64,000 bases of DNA from an uncultured Bacteroidia bacterium (lineage in GTDB: Bacteria; Bacteroidota; Bacteroidia; Bacteroidales; UBA932), in NCBI GenBank assembly GCA_902784435.1, contig CACZUR010000018.1, positions 1-64,000 of the forward strand, given 5' to 3'. Below are positions 26,668-35,838 of the stretch, piece by piece. The notes beneath the pieces are model-generated. The model made no database searches. It had not been told where the DNA came from and was given only the letters and a program-made list of their open reading frames with translations. The stretch's first letter is position 1. Every line of letters begins with the position of its first letter. A program made the position numbers and the translations under genes.

Positions 26668-29288
26668 ATTCCCAGTTCCTCTTTCATGCCGCGCAGCAGG
26701 TCGAAGGCCTGGAGCGGAGTTAAATTATTGAGGTCCACGTCCTTGAGGCGGTCCCGCAGACTTTCCAGCAAAGGGTCGTCCAGCTGGAACATGGACAGCT
26801 GCAGCGAGCCGTCCTTCTCCACTTTGCCGGCCTTGGTGTTGTGTGGCTTCACGGGCGTGAGGGCGCCGATGGCTTCCAGCTTGTCGCTGTTTTCCAGGGC
26901 CTTCAGGGTGCGCTCTGCGCTTTCCAGGACGGCCGCCGGCATGCCCGCCATGCGGGCCACGTGGATACCGAAGCTGTGGGCCGTTCCGCCTTCCTTGACT
27001 TTGCGCAGGAACAGGACCTCCCGGCCCACTTCCTTCACGGTTACGTGGAAGTTCTTCACGCGCGGGAAAAGGCCTTCCAGGTCGTTCAGTTCGTGATAAT
27101 GGGTGGCGAAAAGGGTCTTGGCCCCCTTGCCGTATTCGTGGATGAACTCCACGATGCCGCGGGCGATGGACATACCGTCGTAGGTAGAGGTTCCCCGGCC
27201 GATCTCGTCCAGCAGCACCAGCGAGCGGGCGCTCAGATTGTTCAGGATCATGGCCGTTTCCAGCATCTCTACCATGAAGGTGGATTCCCCGCGGGAAATG
27301 TTGTCCGTGGCGCCCACGCGGGTGAACAGCTTGTCAAACCAGCCGATGCTGGCTTCGCGGGCGGGGACGAACGACCCGGCCTGGGCCATGAGGACGATGA
27401 GGGCCGTCTGGCGCAGGAGGGCGCTCTTACCGGCCATATTGGGACCGGTGAGGATGATGATCTGCTGTTTTTCGGTGTCCAGATAGACGTCGTTGGGGAC
27501 GTATTCCTCTCCGGCGGGCATCAGGGTCTCGATCACGGGATGGCGGCCGTCCTTGATGTCCAGGGCCTTGCCGTCGTTCATCCGGGGCCGGCAGTAACGG
27601 CGTTCCACGGCCTGCTGGGCAAAGCCCGCCAGCACGTCCAGCTTGGCCAGGATGCGGCTGTTGCACTGGATGGCGGGAATCTGCTGCTGGATGCGGCCGA
27701 TGAGTTCCCCGTACAGGCGCGATTCGATGGCGTAGATGCGGTCTTCGGCCGTGAGGATCTTTTCCTCGTATTCCTTGAGTTCCTCGGTGATGTAGCGCTC
27801 TGCGTTCACCAGCGTCTGCTTGCGGATCCACTCCGGCGGCACCTGGTCCCGGTAGGTGTTGCGCACCTCGATATAATAGCCGAAAACGTTGTTGTAGGCT
27901 ATTTTGAGCGAGGAAATGCCGGTTCTTTCGGCCTCCCTCTGCTGCATCTGCAGGAGGTAATCCTTGCCGCCGGCCGAGAGGCTGCGGAGTTCGTCCAGCT
28001 GGGCGTCTACACCGGGGCCGATCACCGGGCCCTTTCCCAGCTGGATGGCCGGTTCCGGGTCCATGACGCGCCGGATATCGGCCAGCAGTTTTTCGCAGTT
28101 GCGGAGGCCTTTGAGCAGCTTTTCCAAGGCATCGCAGCCCGTGAGGCGCTCCTGGATGGGGGCGGTGAGGGCCAGGCCGCGGCCCAGCTGCATGATTTCC
28201 CGGGGATTGGCCTTGCCGGTGGCAATGCGGCCCAGGATGCGTTCCATGTCGCCCAGTTTCCCCAGGTCCGTCTGGGTAGCCTCCAGGATTTCCGGCTTTT
28301 CCGTGAAATACTGGACGATGTCGTAGCGGGCGTTCAGTTCCTTCAGGTCCATGATGGGCATGGCCAGCCACTGGCGCAGCAGGCGCGCCCCCATGGGGCT
28401 GGAACACTTGTCCAGGGTTTGCACCAGCGACACGCCGTCGGCCCCGGAAGCGCTCTGGAAGACCTCCAGGTTGCGCAGGGTGAACTTGTCCATCCACACG
28501 AACTTGGCCTCGTCTATGCGGCCGATGGTGCAGATGTTCCGGAGGCCCGTATGCTGCGTCTGCTCCAGGTACACCAGCAGGGCGCCGGCGCTGCACACGC
28601 CCAGCGGATACGGGTCTATGGCAAAGCCCTTGAGGCTGTCTACCTGCAGCTGGCGTTTCAGGCGCTCCACCGCGGCGTCGTACACAAAGGCCCATTCGTC
28701 GATGGAGGTGGTAAAATAGTCTCCCAGACGTTCCCGGAGCCCTTTTTCGTAGCCCCGCTGCACCACCAGTTCCCGGGGCTTGAGCGAGCCCAGCAGGGTG
28801 GCGATGTACTCCAGGGAGCCCTGGGCCACCTGGAACTGGCCGGTGGAAACATCCAGGAAGGCCGCCCCGCACTGGTCTTTTTCCACGGTGAGGCCGCAGA
28901 GGTAGTTGTTCTCCTTGACCTCCAGCATGTTCTCCCCGAAGGAGATGCCCGGGGTGACAATTTCCGTCACACCGCGCTTGACCAGTTTCTTGGCGAATTT
29001 CGGGTCTTCCAGCTGGTCGCACACGGCCACTTTGAAGCCGGCCCGGACCAGTTTGGTGAGATAGTTTTCCAGGGCGTGATGCGGGAAGCCCGCCATGGCC
29101 ACCGGCCCTTTGTCTCCGTTGGATTTCTTGGTCTGGACCAGCCCCAGCACCCGCACGGCCGTGACGGCATCGTCCGAGTAGCATTCGTAAAAGTCTCCCA
29201 CGCGGTACAGCAGGATGGCTTCGGGGTGCTGTGCCTTTACCTCGAAATAATGTTTGAGCATGGGAGTATCTTCCGCCATCTTCGCCAT
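26664..29288 (-). CDS. mutS: DNA mismatch repair protein MutS
   Basis: An 874-residue mismatch-recognition ATPase. The N-terminal mismatch-binding domain shows the PMLKHYFEVKAQHPEAILLYRVGDFYECY segment with the Phe-x-Glu wedge (GDFYE). The ATPase has Walker A TGPNMAGKSALLRQ, the DEIGRGTSTYDG Walker B region and THYHEL. The C-terminus (LDLLRGMKEELGI) is the usual tail. ATG 29288 is chosen because longer frames run into the promoter; a TAACTTTG box lies at 29295-29302, 6 nt upstream. It forms an operon with folA. Confidence 0.97.
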   Translation of the reverse strand: MAKMAEDTPMLKHYFEVKAQHPEAILLYRVGDFYECYSDDAVTAVRVLGLVQTKKSNGDKGPVAMAGFPHHALENYLTKLVRAGFKVAVCDQLEDPKFAKKLVKRGVTEIVTPGISFGENMLEVKENNYLCGLTVEKDQCGAAFLDVSTGQFQVAQGSLEYIATLLGSLKPRELVVQRGYEKGLRERLGDYFTTSIDEWAFVYDAAVERLKRQLQVDSLKGFAIDPYPLGVCSAGALLVYLEQTQHTGLRNICTIGRIDEAKFVWMDKFTLRNLEVFQSASGADGVSLVQTLDKCSSPMGARLLRQWLAMPIMDLKELNARYDIVQYFTEKPEILEATQTDLGKLGDMERILGRIATGKANPREIMQLGRGLALTAPIQERLTGCDALEKLLKGLRNCEKLLADIRRVMDPEPAIQLGKGPVIGPGVDAQLDELRSLSAGGKDYLLQMQQREAERTGISSLKIAYNNVFGYYIEVRNTYRDQVPPEWIRKQTLVNAERYITEELKEYEEKILTAEDRIYAIESRLYGELIGRIQQQIPAIQCNSRILAKLDVLAGFAQQAVERRYCRPRMNDGKALDIKDGRHPVIETLMPAGEEYVPNDVYLDTEKQQIIILTGPNMAGKSALLRQTALIVLMAQAGSFVPAREASIGWFDKLFTRVGATDNISRGESTFMVEMLETAMILNNLSARSLVLLDEIGRGTSTYDGMSIARGIVEFIHEYGKGAKTLFATHYHELNDLEGLFPRVKNFHVTVKEVGREVLFLRKVKEGGTAHSFGIHVARMAGMPAAVLESAERTLKALENSDKLEAIGALTPVKPHNTKAGKVEKDGSLQLSMFQLDDPLLESLRDRLKDVDLNNLTPLQAFDLLRGMKEELGI

Positions 29289-29294
29289 AGAATG

Positions 29295-29302
29295 CAAAGT
29301 TA
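29295..29302 (-). promoter_or_regulatory. -7 box of mutS-folA
   Basis: The minus strand reads TAACTTTG, ending 6 nt before the mutS ATG, again implying a very short 5' leader. Confidence 0.45.
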
Positions 29303-29315
29303 CGAAAAAAAACGA

Positions 29316-29346
29316 TTTGCCGATAGTGCCTTTTTTCTTATATTTG
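29316..29346 (+). promoter_or_regulatory. Promoter of galM
   Basis: TTTG at 29316-29319 and TATATTTG at 29339-29346 are separated by 19 nt, a textbook Bacteroidetes -33/-7 pair. The galM ATG follows 21 nt later. Confidence 0.7.
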
Positions 29347-29367
29347 CCAGAGATAAAGCTTTTAACC

Positions 29368-30411
29368 ATGGCCATTACCAAAGAACTCTGGGGCACATCG
29401 CCCTGCGGAAAAGAAATCTATCTGTATACGCTCAAGAATGCCTCCGGTGCCTATGTGCAGCTTTGCAGCATCGGCGCAGGCATCGTCTCCATCGTAGTCC
29501 CCGACAAGGAGGGCAAGCTGGCCGATGTCGCCCTCGGTTATAAGAATCCCCTGGATTATTTTGCCGACGGTCCCTGCTCCGGCAAGGTGCCCGGCCGCTA
29601 TGCCAACCGCATCGCCAAGGGGAAGTTCTCCCTGGACGGCGTGGAATACACCCTGCCCGTGAACAACGGCCCCAACCACCTGCACGGCGGCCCGGACGGC
29701 TTCCAGAACAAGGTGTGGGACAGCCGCATAGACGGCAATGCGGTGGAGTTCCTGTACTTCTCCGAAGACGGCGAGGCCGGTTATCCCGGCAACCTGAAAG
29801 CAGTGGCCCACTACACCTGGGGAGAGGACAATTCCCTCAAACTCATCCTCACGGCCGAAACCGACAAGCCCACGGTGGTAAACCTGACCAACCACGTGTA
29901 TGTGAACCTGGACGGCGAGGCCTCCGGCAGCGTGCTGAACCATCGGCTGGAGCTGAACGCCTCCCAGTGGCTGCCCACGGACGAAACCCTCATCCCGCTG
30001 GGTGCCCCCGAGGATGTGGCCGGCACGCCCATGGACTTCGTGGAGGCCAAGGTGATCGGCCAGGACATCCAGGCCCATTTCCCCGCCCTCAAGTACGGCA
30101 AGGGCTACGACAACTGCTACCTGATAGACGGCTACATGCCCGGCCAGCTTTCCGAGGCCGCACAGCTCTGGGGTGCCGTTTCCGGCCGCCGCATGACGGT
30201 CCTCACCACCCAGCCCGCCGTGCAGGTGTACACCGGCAACTGGCTCAAGGGCTGCCCCATGGGCAAGACCCGCGCCTACGAGGATTATGACGGCGTGGCC
30301 ATCGAATGCCAGCACGCCCCGGATGCTCCCAACCAGCCGGAATACCCCTCTACGGTGCTCCGTCCCGGAGAAGTGTACGAAGAAGCCATCATCTGGGTGT
30401 TCGAGGCATAA
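29368..30411 (+). CDS. galM: Galactose mutarotase (aldose 1-epimerase)
   Basis: A 347-residue enzyme interconverting alpha and beta anomers of galactose or glucose, feeding galactokinase. GRYANRIAKGKFSLDG, NNGPNHLHGGPDGFQNKVW (catalytic His in the NHLHGG motif) and VNLTNHVYVNLDG are family signatures. The catalytic Glu lies near the end (GVAIECQHAPDAPNQPEYPSTVLRPGE). No signal peptide is evident with the ATG at 29368, which is placed just after a good promoter. galK is 14 kb away, so there is no gal operon. Confidence 0.95.
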   Translation: MAITKELWGTSPCGKEIYLYTLKNASGAYVQLCSIGAGIVSIVVPDKEGKLADVALGYKNPLDYFADGPCSGKVPGRYANRIAKGKFSLDGVEYTLPVNNGPNHLHGGPDGFQNKVWDSRIDGNAVEFLYFSEDGEAGYPGNLKAVAHYTWGEDNSLKLILTAETDKPTVVNLTNHVYVNLDGEASGSVLNHRLELNASQWLPTDETLIPLGAPEDVAGTPMDFVEAKVIGQDIQAHFPALKYGKGYDNCYLIDGYMPGQLSEAAQLWGAVSGRRMTVLTTQPAVQVYTGNWLKGCPMGKTRAYEDYDGVAIECQHAPDAPNQPEYPSTVLRPGEVYEEAIIWVFEA

Positions 30412-30454
30412 AGCCTCCGTGCAAGATTCATCCCTCACAAGGGTTTCATTATTG

Positions 30455-31189
30455 ATGCGAAGCGTCGTCTGTGAAATAGGGGCTGCCATCCTGGTGGCCG
30501 TGGGCGTGCTGGCCGGCTGCTCAAAAGGGGAGTCCTTTCCCGGACCCTCCATGCCTCCTGCTACGGATAACGTCGGCCCGGAAAAAAGCTATACCGCCAT
30601 CGTGACGGTAAAGCAAAACGAAAAAGGCGCCATCTATTTTCAGCTGGACGAGAACAAACGGCTTTTTCCCCAGAATTACGAGCATCCCTTCACAGGCCTT
30701 CGGCGCGTCATCTGCGAGCTGCAGGAAACCGACGGGAATCGCTGCCGGATTCTGTGGATGGAGTTCCTGGAGCAGGAAATCATGACCAGTGGTATGATCA
30801 GTGGTCCGGACAGCGCTCCGTACGACGATCCTCCTCCGGGCGGACCGTACGATTTTCCGCAGGACCCGCTGGATATCCTGGAGGACTGGATGACCAGCGT
30901 GGAAGACGGTTTTCTCACCCTGCACTACAGTACATGGTGGGGGGACGGCAGTGTGGCACACGCGTTTCTCCTGATTCGCGGGACCAATCCGGAAGACCCG
31001 TATGAGGTGGTGTTGTCCCACGACCGCAAGTCCGATGCATCCCTGGAAAAGGCCGATGCCCTCATCTGCTTCGACATCAATGATTTGCCCTCTACGGAAG
31101 GGCAGTATGTGAACCTGAGATTAAAGTGGATCGACTGTGAGGGAAAACCGGCCGCGAAAAACTTCCCCTTCAAGAGCAGAACCCAGTGA
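30455..31189 (+). CDS. NigD-like lipoprotein
   Basis: A 244-residue lipoprotein (lipobox VLAGCSKG, Cys about residue 22). An N-terminal OB-like strand region (YTAIVTVKQNEKGAIYFQLDENKRLFPQNY) and a C-terminal beta-sandwich (FLTLHYSTWWGDGSVAHAFLLIRG, YEVVLSHDRKSD) match the two-domain layout of NigD-like Bacteroidetes proteins. A low-complexity Pro/Asp/Gly stretch (about 130-150) lies between. The role is unknown; NigD was named from a bacteriocin-immunity-like locus. The 3' end overlaps the sigma-factor frame by 53 bp if that gene starts at its GTG. Confidence 0.7.
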   Translation: MRSVVCEIGAAILVAVGVLAGCSKGESFPGPSMPPATDNVGPEKSYTAIVTVKQNEKGAIYFQLDENKRLFPQNYEHPFTGLRRVICELQETDGNRCRILWMEFLEQEIMTSGMISGPDSAPYDDPPPGGPYDFPQDPLDILEDWMTSVEDGFLTLHYSTWWGDGSVAHAFLLIRGTNPEDPYEVVLSHDRKSDASLEKADALICFDINDLPSTEGQYVNLRLKWIDCEGKPAAKNFPFKSRTQ

Positions 31190-31718
31190 ACGGGAGCTGC
31201 TGGAAAAGCTCCGCCGGAAGGACGCCGCAGCCATGCGCCAGTTTTACGAGCGCTATGCGGATTACCTCACGGCGGTGTGCTCCCGTTATATCCCCGAAAA
31301 GGCCGATGCCAAAGACGTCCTGCAGGAATCTTTTGTGAAAATGTTAGGCGCCCTGGATTCCTTCGAGTACCGGGGCGAGGGCTCCCTGAAGGCCTGGTCC
31401 TCGCGCATCGTGGTGAACACGGCGCTTAAAAGCCTGCGGAAAAGCGGCCGGCTCCGGTATATGGAGGCGTTGCCGGACCTGCCGGAAGAATCGGAACCGG
31501 AGGTAGAACGGGTGCCCGCGCCAGTCCTGCAGCAGTTCATCCAGGCCCTTCCGGACGGTTACAGGACCGTTTTCAACCTGTTTGTCTTTGAAAAGAAATC
31601 GCACCGGGAAATTGCGGCGCTGCTGGGCATCAAGGAAGACAGCTCGGCCTCGCAGTTCTTCCGGGCCCGGGCCCTGCTGGCCCGGAAAATCAAACAATAT
31701 CTGAAGGAAAATGAGTAA
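31137..31718 (+). CDS. ECF-type RNA polymerase sigma factor
   Basis: A 193-residue sigma-70-family factor. Region 2 is visible as FYERYADYLTAVCSRYIPEKADAKDVLQESFVKML, the classic DvlQEsFvk motif, and region 4 as LPDGYRTVFNLFVFEKKSHREIAALLGIKEDSSASQFFRAR with its helix-turn-helix. The GTG at 31137 (SREN.. tail preceding) is the only reasonable start; the next ATG lies inside region 2. It overlaps the next gene by 8 nt, pairing it with a membrane protein that looks like its partner, as in sigma/anti-sigma pairs. Confidence 0.88.
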   Translation: MRENRPRKTSPSRAEPSERELLEKLRRKDAAAMRQFYERYADYLTAVCSRYIPEKADAKDVLQESFVKMLGALDSFEYRGEGSLKAWSSRIVVNTALKSLRKSGRLRYMEALPDLPEESEPEVERVPAPVLQQFIQALPDGYRTVFNLFVFEKKSHREIAALLGIKEDSSASQFFRARALLARKIKQYLKENE

Positions 31719-32919
31719 AGATTGGACCCATCGGCTTCCCGACCTCCTGGAGGGTTACACGGAAGCGGCGCCGGAAGGACTGTGGGACGCAGTCCAGGCC
31801 GGCGTAGTGGCGCCCCGGAAACGCCGGGGGGCCGTTGTCTGGTGGAGCGCCGCCGCCCTCGTGGCGGCCGCCGCGGCCATCCTCCTGCTGGTTTTCCTTC
31901 CAAAACCGGCCCCCCTCCAGCCGGCGGCCCTCCCCGTCCCGGAGAACCGCCTGGTACAAGGTGCCGCGCCCGAGTTGCCTACAGCCCCTCTTCCGGACAA
32001 ACCTCCCGCCACGGCCTTCCCGAAGGCGTTTCCGGAAATCCATTCCGAAGCCGTTCCGGAAGCGGCCACCGACGCGGCACTTGACGTGATCCCTGAGGCG
32101 GCCCCTGAAGTGATCCCTGAGGTGACCTCTGAAACGGAGGGGCCTGAGAGCCTTCCGCACGAAACGGAACCGCAGCATCCCGTGCGGCCGGATCGTCCGA
32201 CGCCTGGGGCGAATCCCAAGACCCATCCCGGGGCCAAGCCCAGACTGCAGTTCACGGTCACTTCGGGCGCCTATCTGGCACAGGCCGGGAGCGCTGTCAC
32301 GCAGGGATACGGCATTTCTGCCAATCCCGGCATGCCCATGCTGTCCAAGGCCATCGGCAGCAACCCCATCTCCGTACCCATGCTCCGCCGGAATCAGGCC
32401 AGCACCACGGAGAGCCGCCATCGGCAGAGCCTTCGTCTGGCCGTAGGTGTAAGCTACAACTTCACGGACCGCTGGAGCGTGGCCAGCGGGCTTTCGTATA
32501 CCGTCCTCCGGTCGGACTACAATACCGTTTCCGGAGAAACCGCCACCTTCAGCACGCGCCACCTGCACTACCTGGGCATTCCGCTCTCGCTGCAGTGGAA
32601 AGCGCTGGAGTGGAAGCGTTTAAGCCTTTACCTGAATGCCGGTCCCATGTGGGAAACCGCCGTGGGCGCCCGGCTGGGTTCCCGCTCTTACGTGGGCGCG
32701 GCGCTCTCGTCCGAACAGGCGGAGTCCCCGTCGGTGAGAGACAGCCGATGGTCCCTGAACGCGGGCGTCGGCATCCAGTACCAGTTGTTCCGGCGGGGAG
32801 CGCTGTTCCTGCAGCCGGGCCTCTCCTGGCACATTCCCCGGGCCGATTCCCCGGAATCCTACTACACCGTGCACCCCCTGTTGCCGGACTTCAGCTTCGG
32901 CTATCGCTTCACCTTCTAA
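31711..32919 (+). CDS. Membrane-anchored protein with cytoplasmic head and C-terminal outer-membrane-type beta-barrel
   Basis: 402 residues in four parts. A 40-residue soluble N-terminus (KDWTHRLPDLLEGYTEAAPEGLWDAVQAG) resembles anti-sigma heads. One transmembrane helix follows at about 43-65. Residues 65-170 form a long Pro/Glu/Ala-rich linker with repeated PEAAPEVIPE-type segments. The C-terminal 210 residues (FTVTSGAYLAQAG..., ending FSFGYRFTF) look like an 8-10-strand OMP_b-brl barrel with a terminal Phe. It overlaps the sigma gene, so it probably senses envelope state and holds the sigma factor. This role is inferred. Confidence 0.72.
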   Translation: MSKDWTHRLPDLLEGYTEAAPEGLWDAVQAGVVAPRKRRGAVVWWSAAALVAAAAAILLLVFLPKPAPLQPAALPVPENRLVQGAAPELPTAPLPDKPPATAFPKAFPEIHSEAVPEAATDAALDVIPEAAPEVIPEVTSETEGPESLPHETEPQHPVRPDRPTPGANPKTHPGAKPRLQFTVTSGAYLAQAGSAVTQGYGISANPGMPMLSKAIGSNPISVPMLRRNQASTTESRHRQSLRLAVGVSYNFTDRWSVASGLSYTVLRSDYNTVSGETATFSTRHLHYLGIPLSLQWKALEWKRLSLYLNAGPMWETAVGARLGSRSYVGAALSSEQAESPSVRDSRWSLNAGVGIQYQLFRRGALFLQPGLSWHIPRADSPESYYTVHPLLPDFSFGYRFTF

Positions 32920-32946
32920 CGGCGGGGTATGGCAGAGGCCGTTTTT
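32918..32946 (+). terminator. Weak hairpin after the barrel gene
   Basis: AACGGC at 32918-32923 can pair with GCCGTT at 32938-32943, followed by a T run. The stem is short and the loop long, so this is a weak candidate between convergent genes. Confidence 0.3.
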
Positions 32947-32949
32947 CTG

Positions 32950-33573
32950 TCAACGCGGAAACAGCGCAGGCTCCAGCTCTTTTACGTGGAAGGACTTCCG
33001 GTGCCACGGGGTGTACCCGTAGCGCCGGATGGCTTCTATGTGCTCGGCGGTGGGGTAGCCCATGTTGCGGTCCCAGCCGTATTGGGGATAGTCCCGGGCG
33101 AGTTCCCGCATGCGGTCGTCGCGGTAGGTTTTGGCCAGGACCGACGCCGCGGCAATGCTGGCATAGGTGGCGTCGCCGTGCACCACGGTCTGGTAGTGCT
33201 TGAAGCCATAGGGGCCGAAGGGCCGGAACTTGTTGCCGTCGATGAGCAGGAATTCGGGGGCGGGATCCAGCCGGAGCACGGCCCGCTGCATGCCGGTGAC
33301 GGAGGCCCAGAGGATGTTCAGGCGGTCAATCTCATCGGCCTCCACGGCCTCTACCGCCCAGGCGACGGCCTCCCGCTCGATGATGGGCCGGAGCGTTTCC
33401 CGCGCCTTTTCGCTCATCTGCTTGGAGTCGTTCAGCAGGGGATGAAAGAAGTCCGGCGGCAGAATGACGGCGGCGGCATACACCGGCCCCGCCAGCGGCC
33501 CGCGGCCGGCCTCGTCACAGCCGGCTTCCAGCCTGTCCGGCTCCAGAAAAGGTTTCAGCAAGGGTTTAGACAT
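32950..33573 (-). CDS. rnhB: Ribonuclease HII
   Basis: A 207-residue enzyme that nicks RNA-DNA hybrids and removes misincorporated ribonucleotides. The motif [23 protein letters not shown] contains the catalytic Asp-Glu, DGNKF the third acidic segment, and [22 protein letters not shown] the fourth. Length is normal. It is convergent with the sigma/barrel pair and has a TATCTTTG box at 33633-33640, 59 nt upstream. Confidence 0.96.
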   Translation of the reverse strand: MSKPLLKPFLEPDRLEAGCDEAGRGPLAGPVYAAAVILPPDFFHPLLNDSKQMSEKARETLRPIIEREAVAWAVEAVEADEIDRLNILWASVTGMQRAVLRLDPAPEFLLIDGNKFRPFGPYGFKHYQTVVHGDATYASIAAASVLAKTYRDDRMRELARDYPQYGWDRNMGYPTAEHIEAIRRYGYTPWHRKSFHVKELEPALFPR

Positions 33574-33632
33574 GTCAGGGTTGTTTCCGTTCCACTTTCC
33601 AGCCCAGGAGGCCGATGGTTTTCATAATGGAC

Positions 33633-33640
33633 CAAAGATA
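33633..33640 (-). promoter_or_regulatory. -7 box of rnhB
   Basis: The minus strand reads TATCTTTG, 59 nt upstream of the rnhB ATG. The divergent peptidase gene has only a near match (TATCTTTA at 33676-33683). Confidence 0.5.
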
Positions 33641-33700
33641 AGACTTTTTATTGATGCTATCCTGCAAATTATGCTTATCTTTACAAAAATTTACTGACGA

Positions 33701-35803
33701 ATGAAACGGATTCTTACCTTTTTGGCGGCGCTCACCGTCGCTTTCAGCGCCGCGGCCGACGAAGGCATGTGGCTGCTGCCCCTCCTGAAACAACTCAACG
33801 GCAAAGACCTCAAGGCGGCCGGCTGCAAGCTGAGCCCGGAGGAAATCTACTCCATCAACAAGACCTCCCTGAAGGACGCCATCGTGCATTTCGGCGGCGG
33901 CTGCACCGGCGAGATGATCAGCGACCAGGGCCTGCTGGTGACCAACCACCACTGCGGCTACAGCAGCATCCAGGCCTTGTCCACGGACGAGCACAACTAC
34001 CTCATGGACGGCTACTGGGCCAAGAATTACGCAGAAGAAATCCCCTGCCCGGACCTCACGGTGACCTTCCTGGTGAAGATGGAAGACGTGACGGACGCCA
34101 TCGAGAAAGCCTCGGACCCCGATAAGGCCGAAAAGGAAATCACGGACGCCGCCAAGGCCGCCAACCCCGGCTGCCGCGTGCAGGTCACGGGATTCTACAA
34201 CGACAACATCCATTACCTCATCGTATACCGCACCTATCGGGACGTGCGCTTTGTGGGCGCCCCGCCGGCATCCATGGGTAAGTTCGGCGGAGAGACGGAC
34301 AACTGGATGTGGCCCCGCCACACCTGCGACTTCTCCATGTTCCGCGTGTATGCCGGAAAGGACAACCTGCCGGCCGAATACAGCCAGGACAATGTCCCTT
34401 ACAAGCCCGCCAAGGCCCTGAAAGTGTCCCTCAAGGGCGTCCAGGAAGGGGATTACACCATGGTCATGGGCTATCCCGGCCGCACCCAGCGCTACCAGAC
34501 GGCCGCCCAGCTCAATCAGATGATCCAGACCAACCGCATCCGCATCGACGCCCGCACCGTGCGTCAGGACCTGATGTGGGAGGCCATGTGCGCAGACCCT
34601 TCCGTGCAGCTCAAGTATGCCGACAAATACGCCGGCAGCGCCAATGGCTGGAAGAAGTGGCAGGGTGAGGAGCTGGCCTTCCAGAACCTGAACATCATCG
34701 GCCGGGAAGAAGAGAAAGAGGCGGCCCTGAAGGCCTGGATCGAAGCCTCGCCGGAGCGTAAGGCCCAGTACGGAGACCCGGTGGCCGACATTGCCGCCTA
34801 CGTGAAGGCCAACGAGGCCGACAACCGCGCCATCACCCTCCTCACGGAAGCCCCGCTTCGCATCGAGCTCCTGAGCCTTGCCGCCGGCGCCTTCCGCATG
34901 TTCTCCAACGGCATCCCCGCAGGGGCCGACACCACCGCCCTCCTCCAGCAGGCCGTGGAGGCGATGAAGGACCAGTACCGCGATTATGTAGAGCCGCTGG
35001 ACCGCAAGGAAGCGGTGGCCCTTCTGGATTTCTACCGGAAGAACGCCAAGGAAGAAGACTATCTGCAGGGCCTCGGCGGCACCGACTTCGCCTCGCTGGA
35101 CATCCCCGCCTACGTGCAGAACCTCTTCGACAAGAGCGTGTTCACTTCCTATGAAAAAGCCAAGGCGGCTGCATCCAAGGGCCTTTCCGCCTTTGCCGAA
35201 GACCCTGCCGTGGAGCTCTACAACAGCGCCATCACCGTCCTGATGAAGTACTACCAGAAGGCGTTCCTGTCCAATGACGCAAAGTACGACACCGCCCGCA
35301 AGCACTTCGCAGCCGCCCTCATGGAGTGGCAGAAGGGGGTGGCCCTGTATCCGGACGCCAACTCCACCATGCGCCTCACCTACGGCCACGTGTTGCCCTA
35401 CAGCCCCAAGGATGCCCTGGTGTACAAGCATTTCACCACCGCCAAGGGCCTGCTGGAGAAAGAGGATCCCACCAATCCGGAATTCATCCTGCCCGAGGGC
35501 ATCAAGAACCTCGTGCTTGCCGGCGACTATGGCCGCTGGGCCGATGCCGACGGCTCCCTGCACACCTGCTTCCTCACCAACAACGACATCACCGGCGGCA
35601 ACTCCGGCTCGCCCGTGCTGGATGCCAGGGGCAACCTCATCGGCCTGGCCTTTGACGGCAACTGGGAAAGCATGAGCTCCGACGTCATGTTCGAGCCGGA
35701 CCTGCAGCGCTGCATCTGCGTAGACATCCGCTACGTGCTGTGGCTGGTAGAAAAATACGGCCAGGCGCACAACATCATTAACGAAATCACTTACGCCAAA
35801 TAA
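33701..35803 (+). CDS. S46-family dipeptidyl-peptidase, DPP7-like
   Basis: A 700-residue periplasmic serine peptidase with signal peptide 1-19 (AFSAAADEG). The chymotrypsin-like core has TNHHCGY (catalytic His about residue 84) and GGNSGSPV near the C-terminus (catalytic Ser635). The residue 18 positions after that Ser is Gly653. In characterised S46 enzymes Gly at this site marks DPP7 (hydrophobic P1) and Arg marks DPP11 (Asp/Glu P1), so a DPP7 type is predicted. These enzymes release dipeptides for amino-acid fermentation. A bidirectional hairpin separates it from the convergent Mrp gene. Confidence 0.94.
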   Translation: MKRILTFLAALTVAFSAAADEGMWLLPLLKQLNGKDLKAAGCKLSPEEIYSINKTSLKDAIVHFGGGCTGEMISDQGLLVTNHHCGYSSIQALSTDEHNYLMDGYWAKNYAEEIPCPDLTVTFLVKMEDVTDAIEKASDPDKAEKEITDAAKAANPGCRVQVTGFYNDNIHYLIVYRTYRDVRFVGAPPASMGKFGGETDNWMWPRHTCDFSMFRVYAGKDNLPAEYSQDNVPYKPAKALKVSLKGVQEGDYTMVMGYPGRTQRYQTAAQLNQMIQTNRIRIDARTVRQDLMWEAMCADPSVQLKYADKYAGSANGWKKWQGEELAFQNLNIIGREEEKEAALKAWIEASPERKAQYGDPVADIAAYVKANEADNRAITLLTEAPLRIELLSLAAGAFRMFSNGIPAGADTTALLQQAVEAMKDQYRDYVEPLDRKEAVALLDFYRKNAKEEDYLQGLGGTDFASLDIPAYVQNLFDKSVFTSYEKAKAAASKGLSAFAEDPAVELYNSAITVLMKYYQKAFLSNDAKYDTARKHFAAALMEWQKGVALYPDANSTMRLTYGHVLPYSPKDALVYKHFTTAKGLLEKEDPTNPEFILPEGIKNLVLAGDYGRWADADGSLHTCFLTNNDITGGNSGSPVLDARGNLIGLAFDGNWESMSSDVMFEPDLQRCICVDIRYVLWLVEKYGQAHNIINEITYAK

Positions 35804-35838
35804 GAAAAAAGTCCCGGGGTTTGTCCGGGACTTTTTTT
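35804..35838. terminator. Bidirectional intrinsic terminator
   Basis: AGTCCCGG (35810-35817) pairs with CCGGGACT (35825-35832), with an A run before and a T run after, so it can end both the peptidase transcript and the convergent Mrp transcript. Confidence 0.88.

Noticed and set aside
26841-29543. A 900-codon open frame antisense to mutS
   Set aside because: It mirrors the conserved mutS frame, runs through both promoters and shows no protein-family motif.
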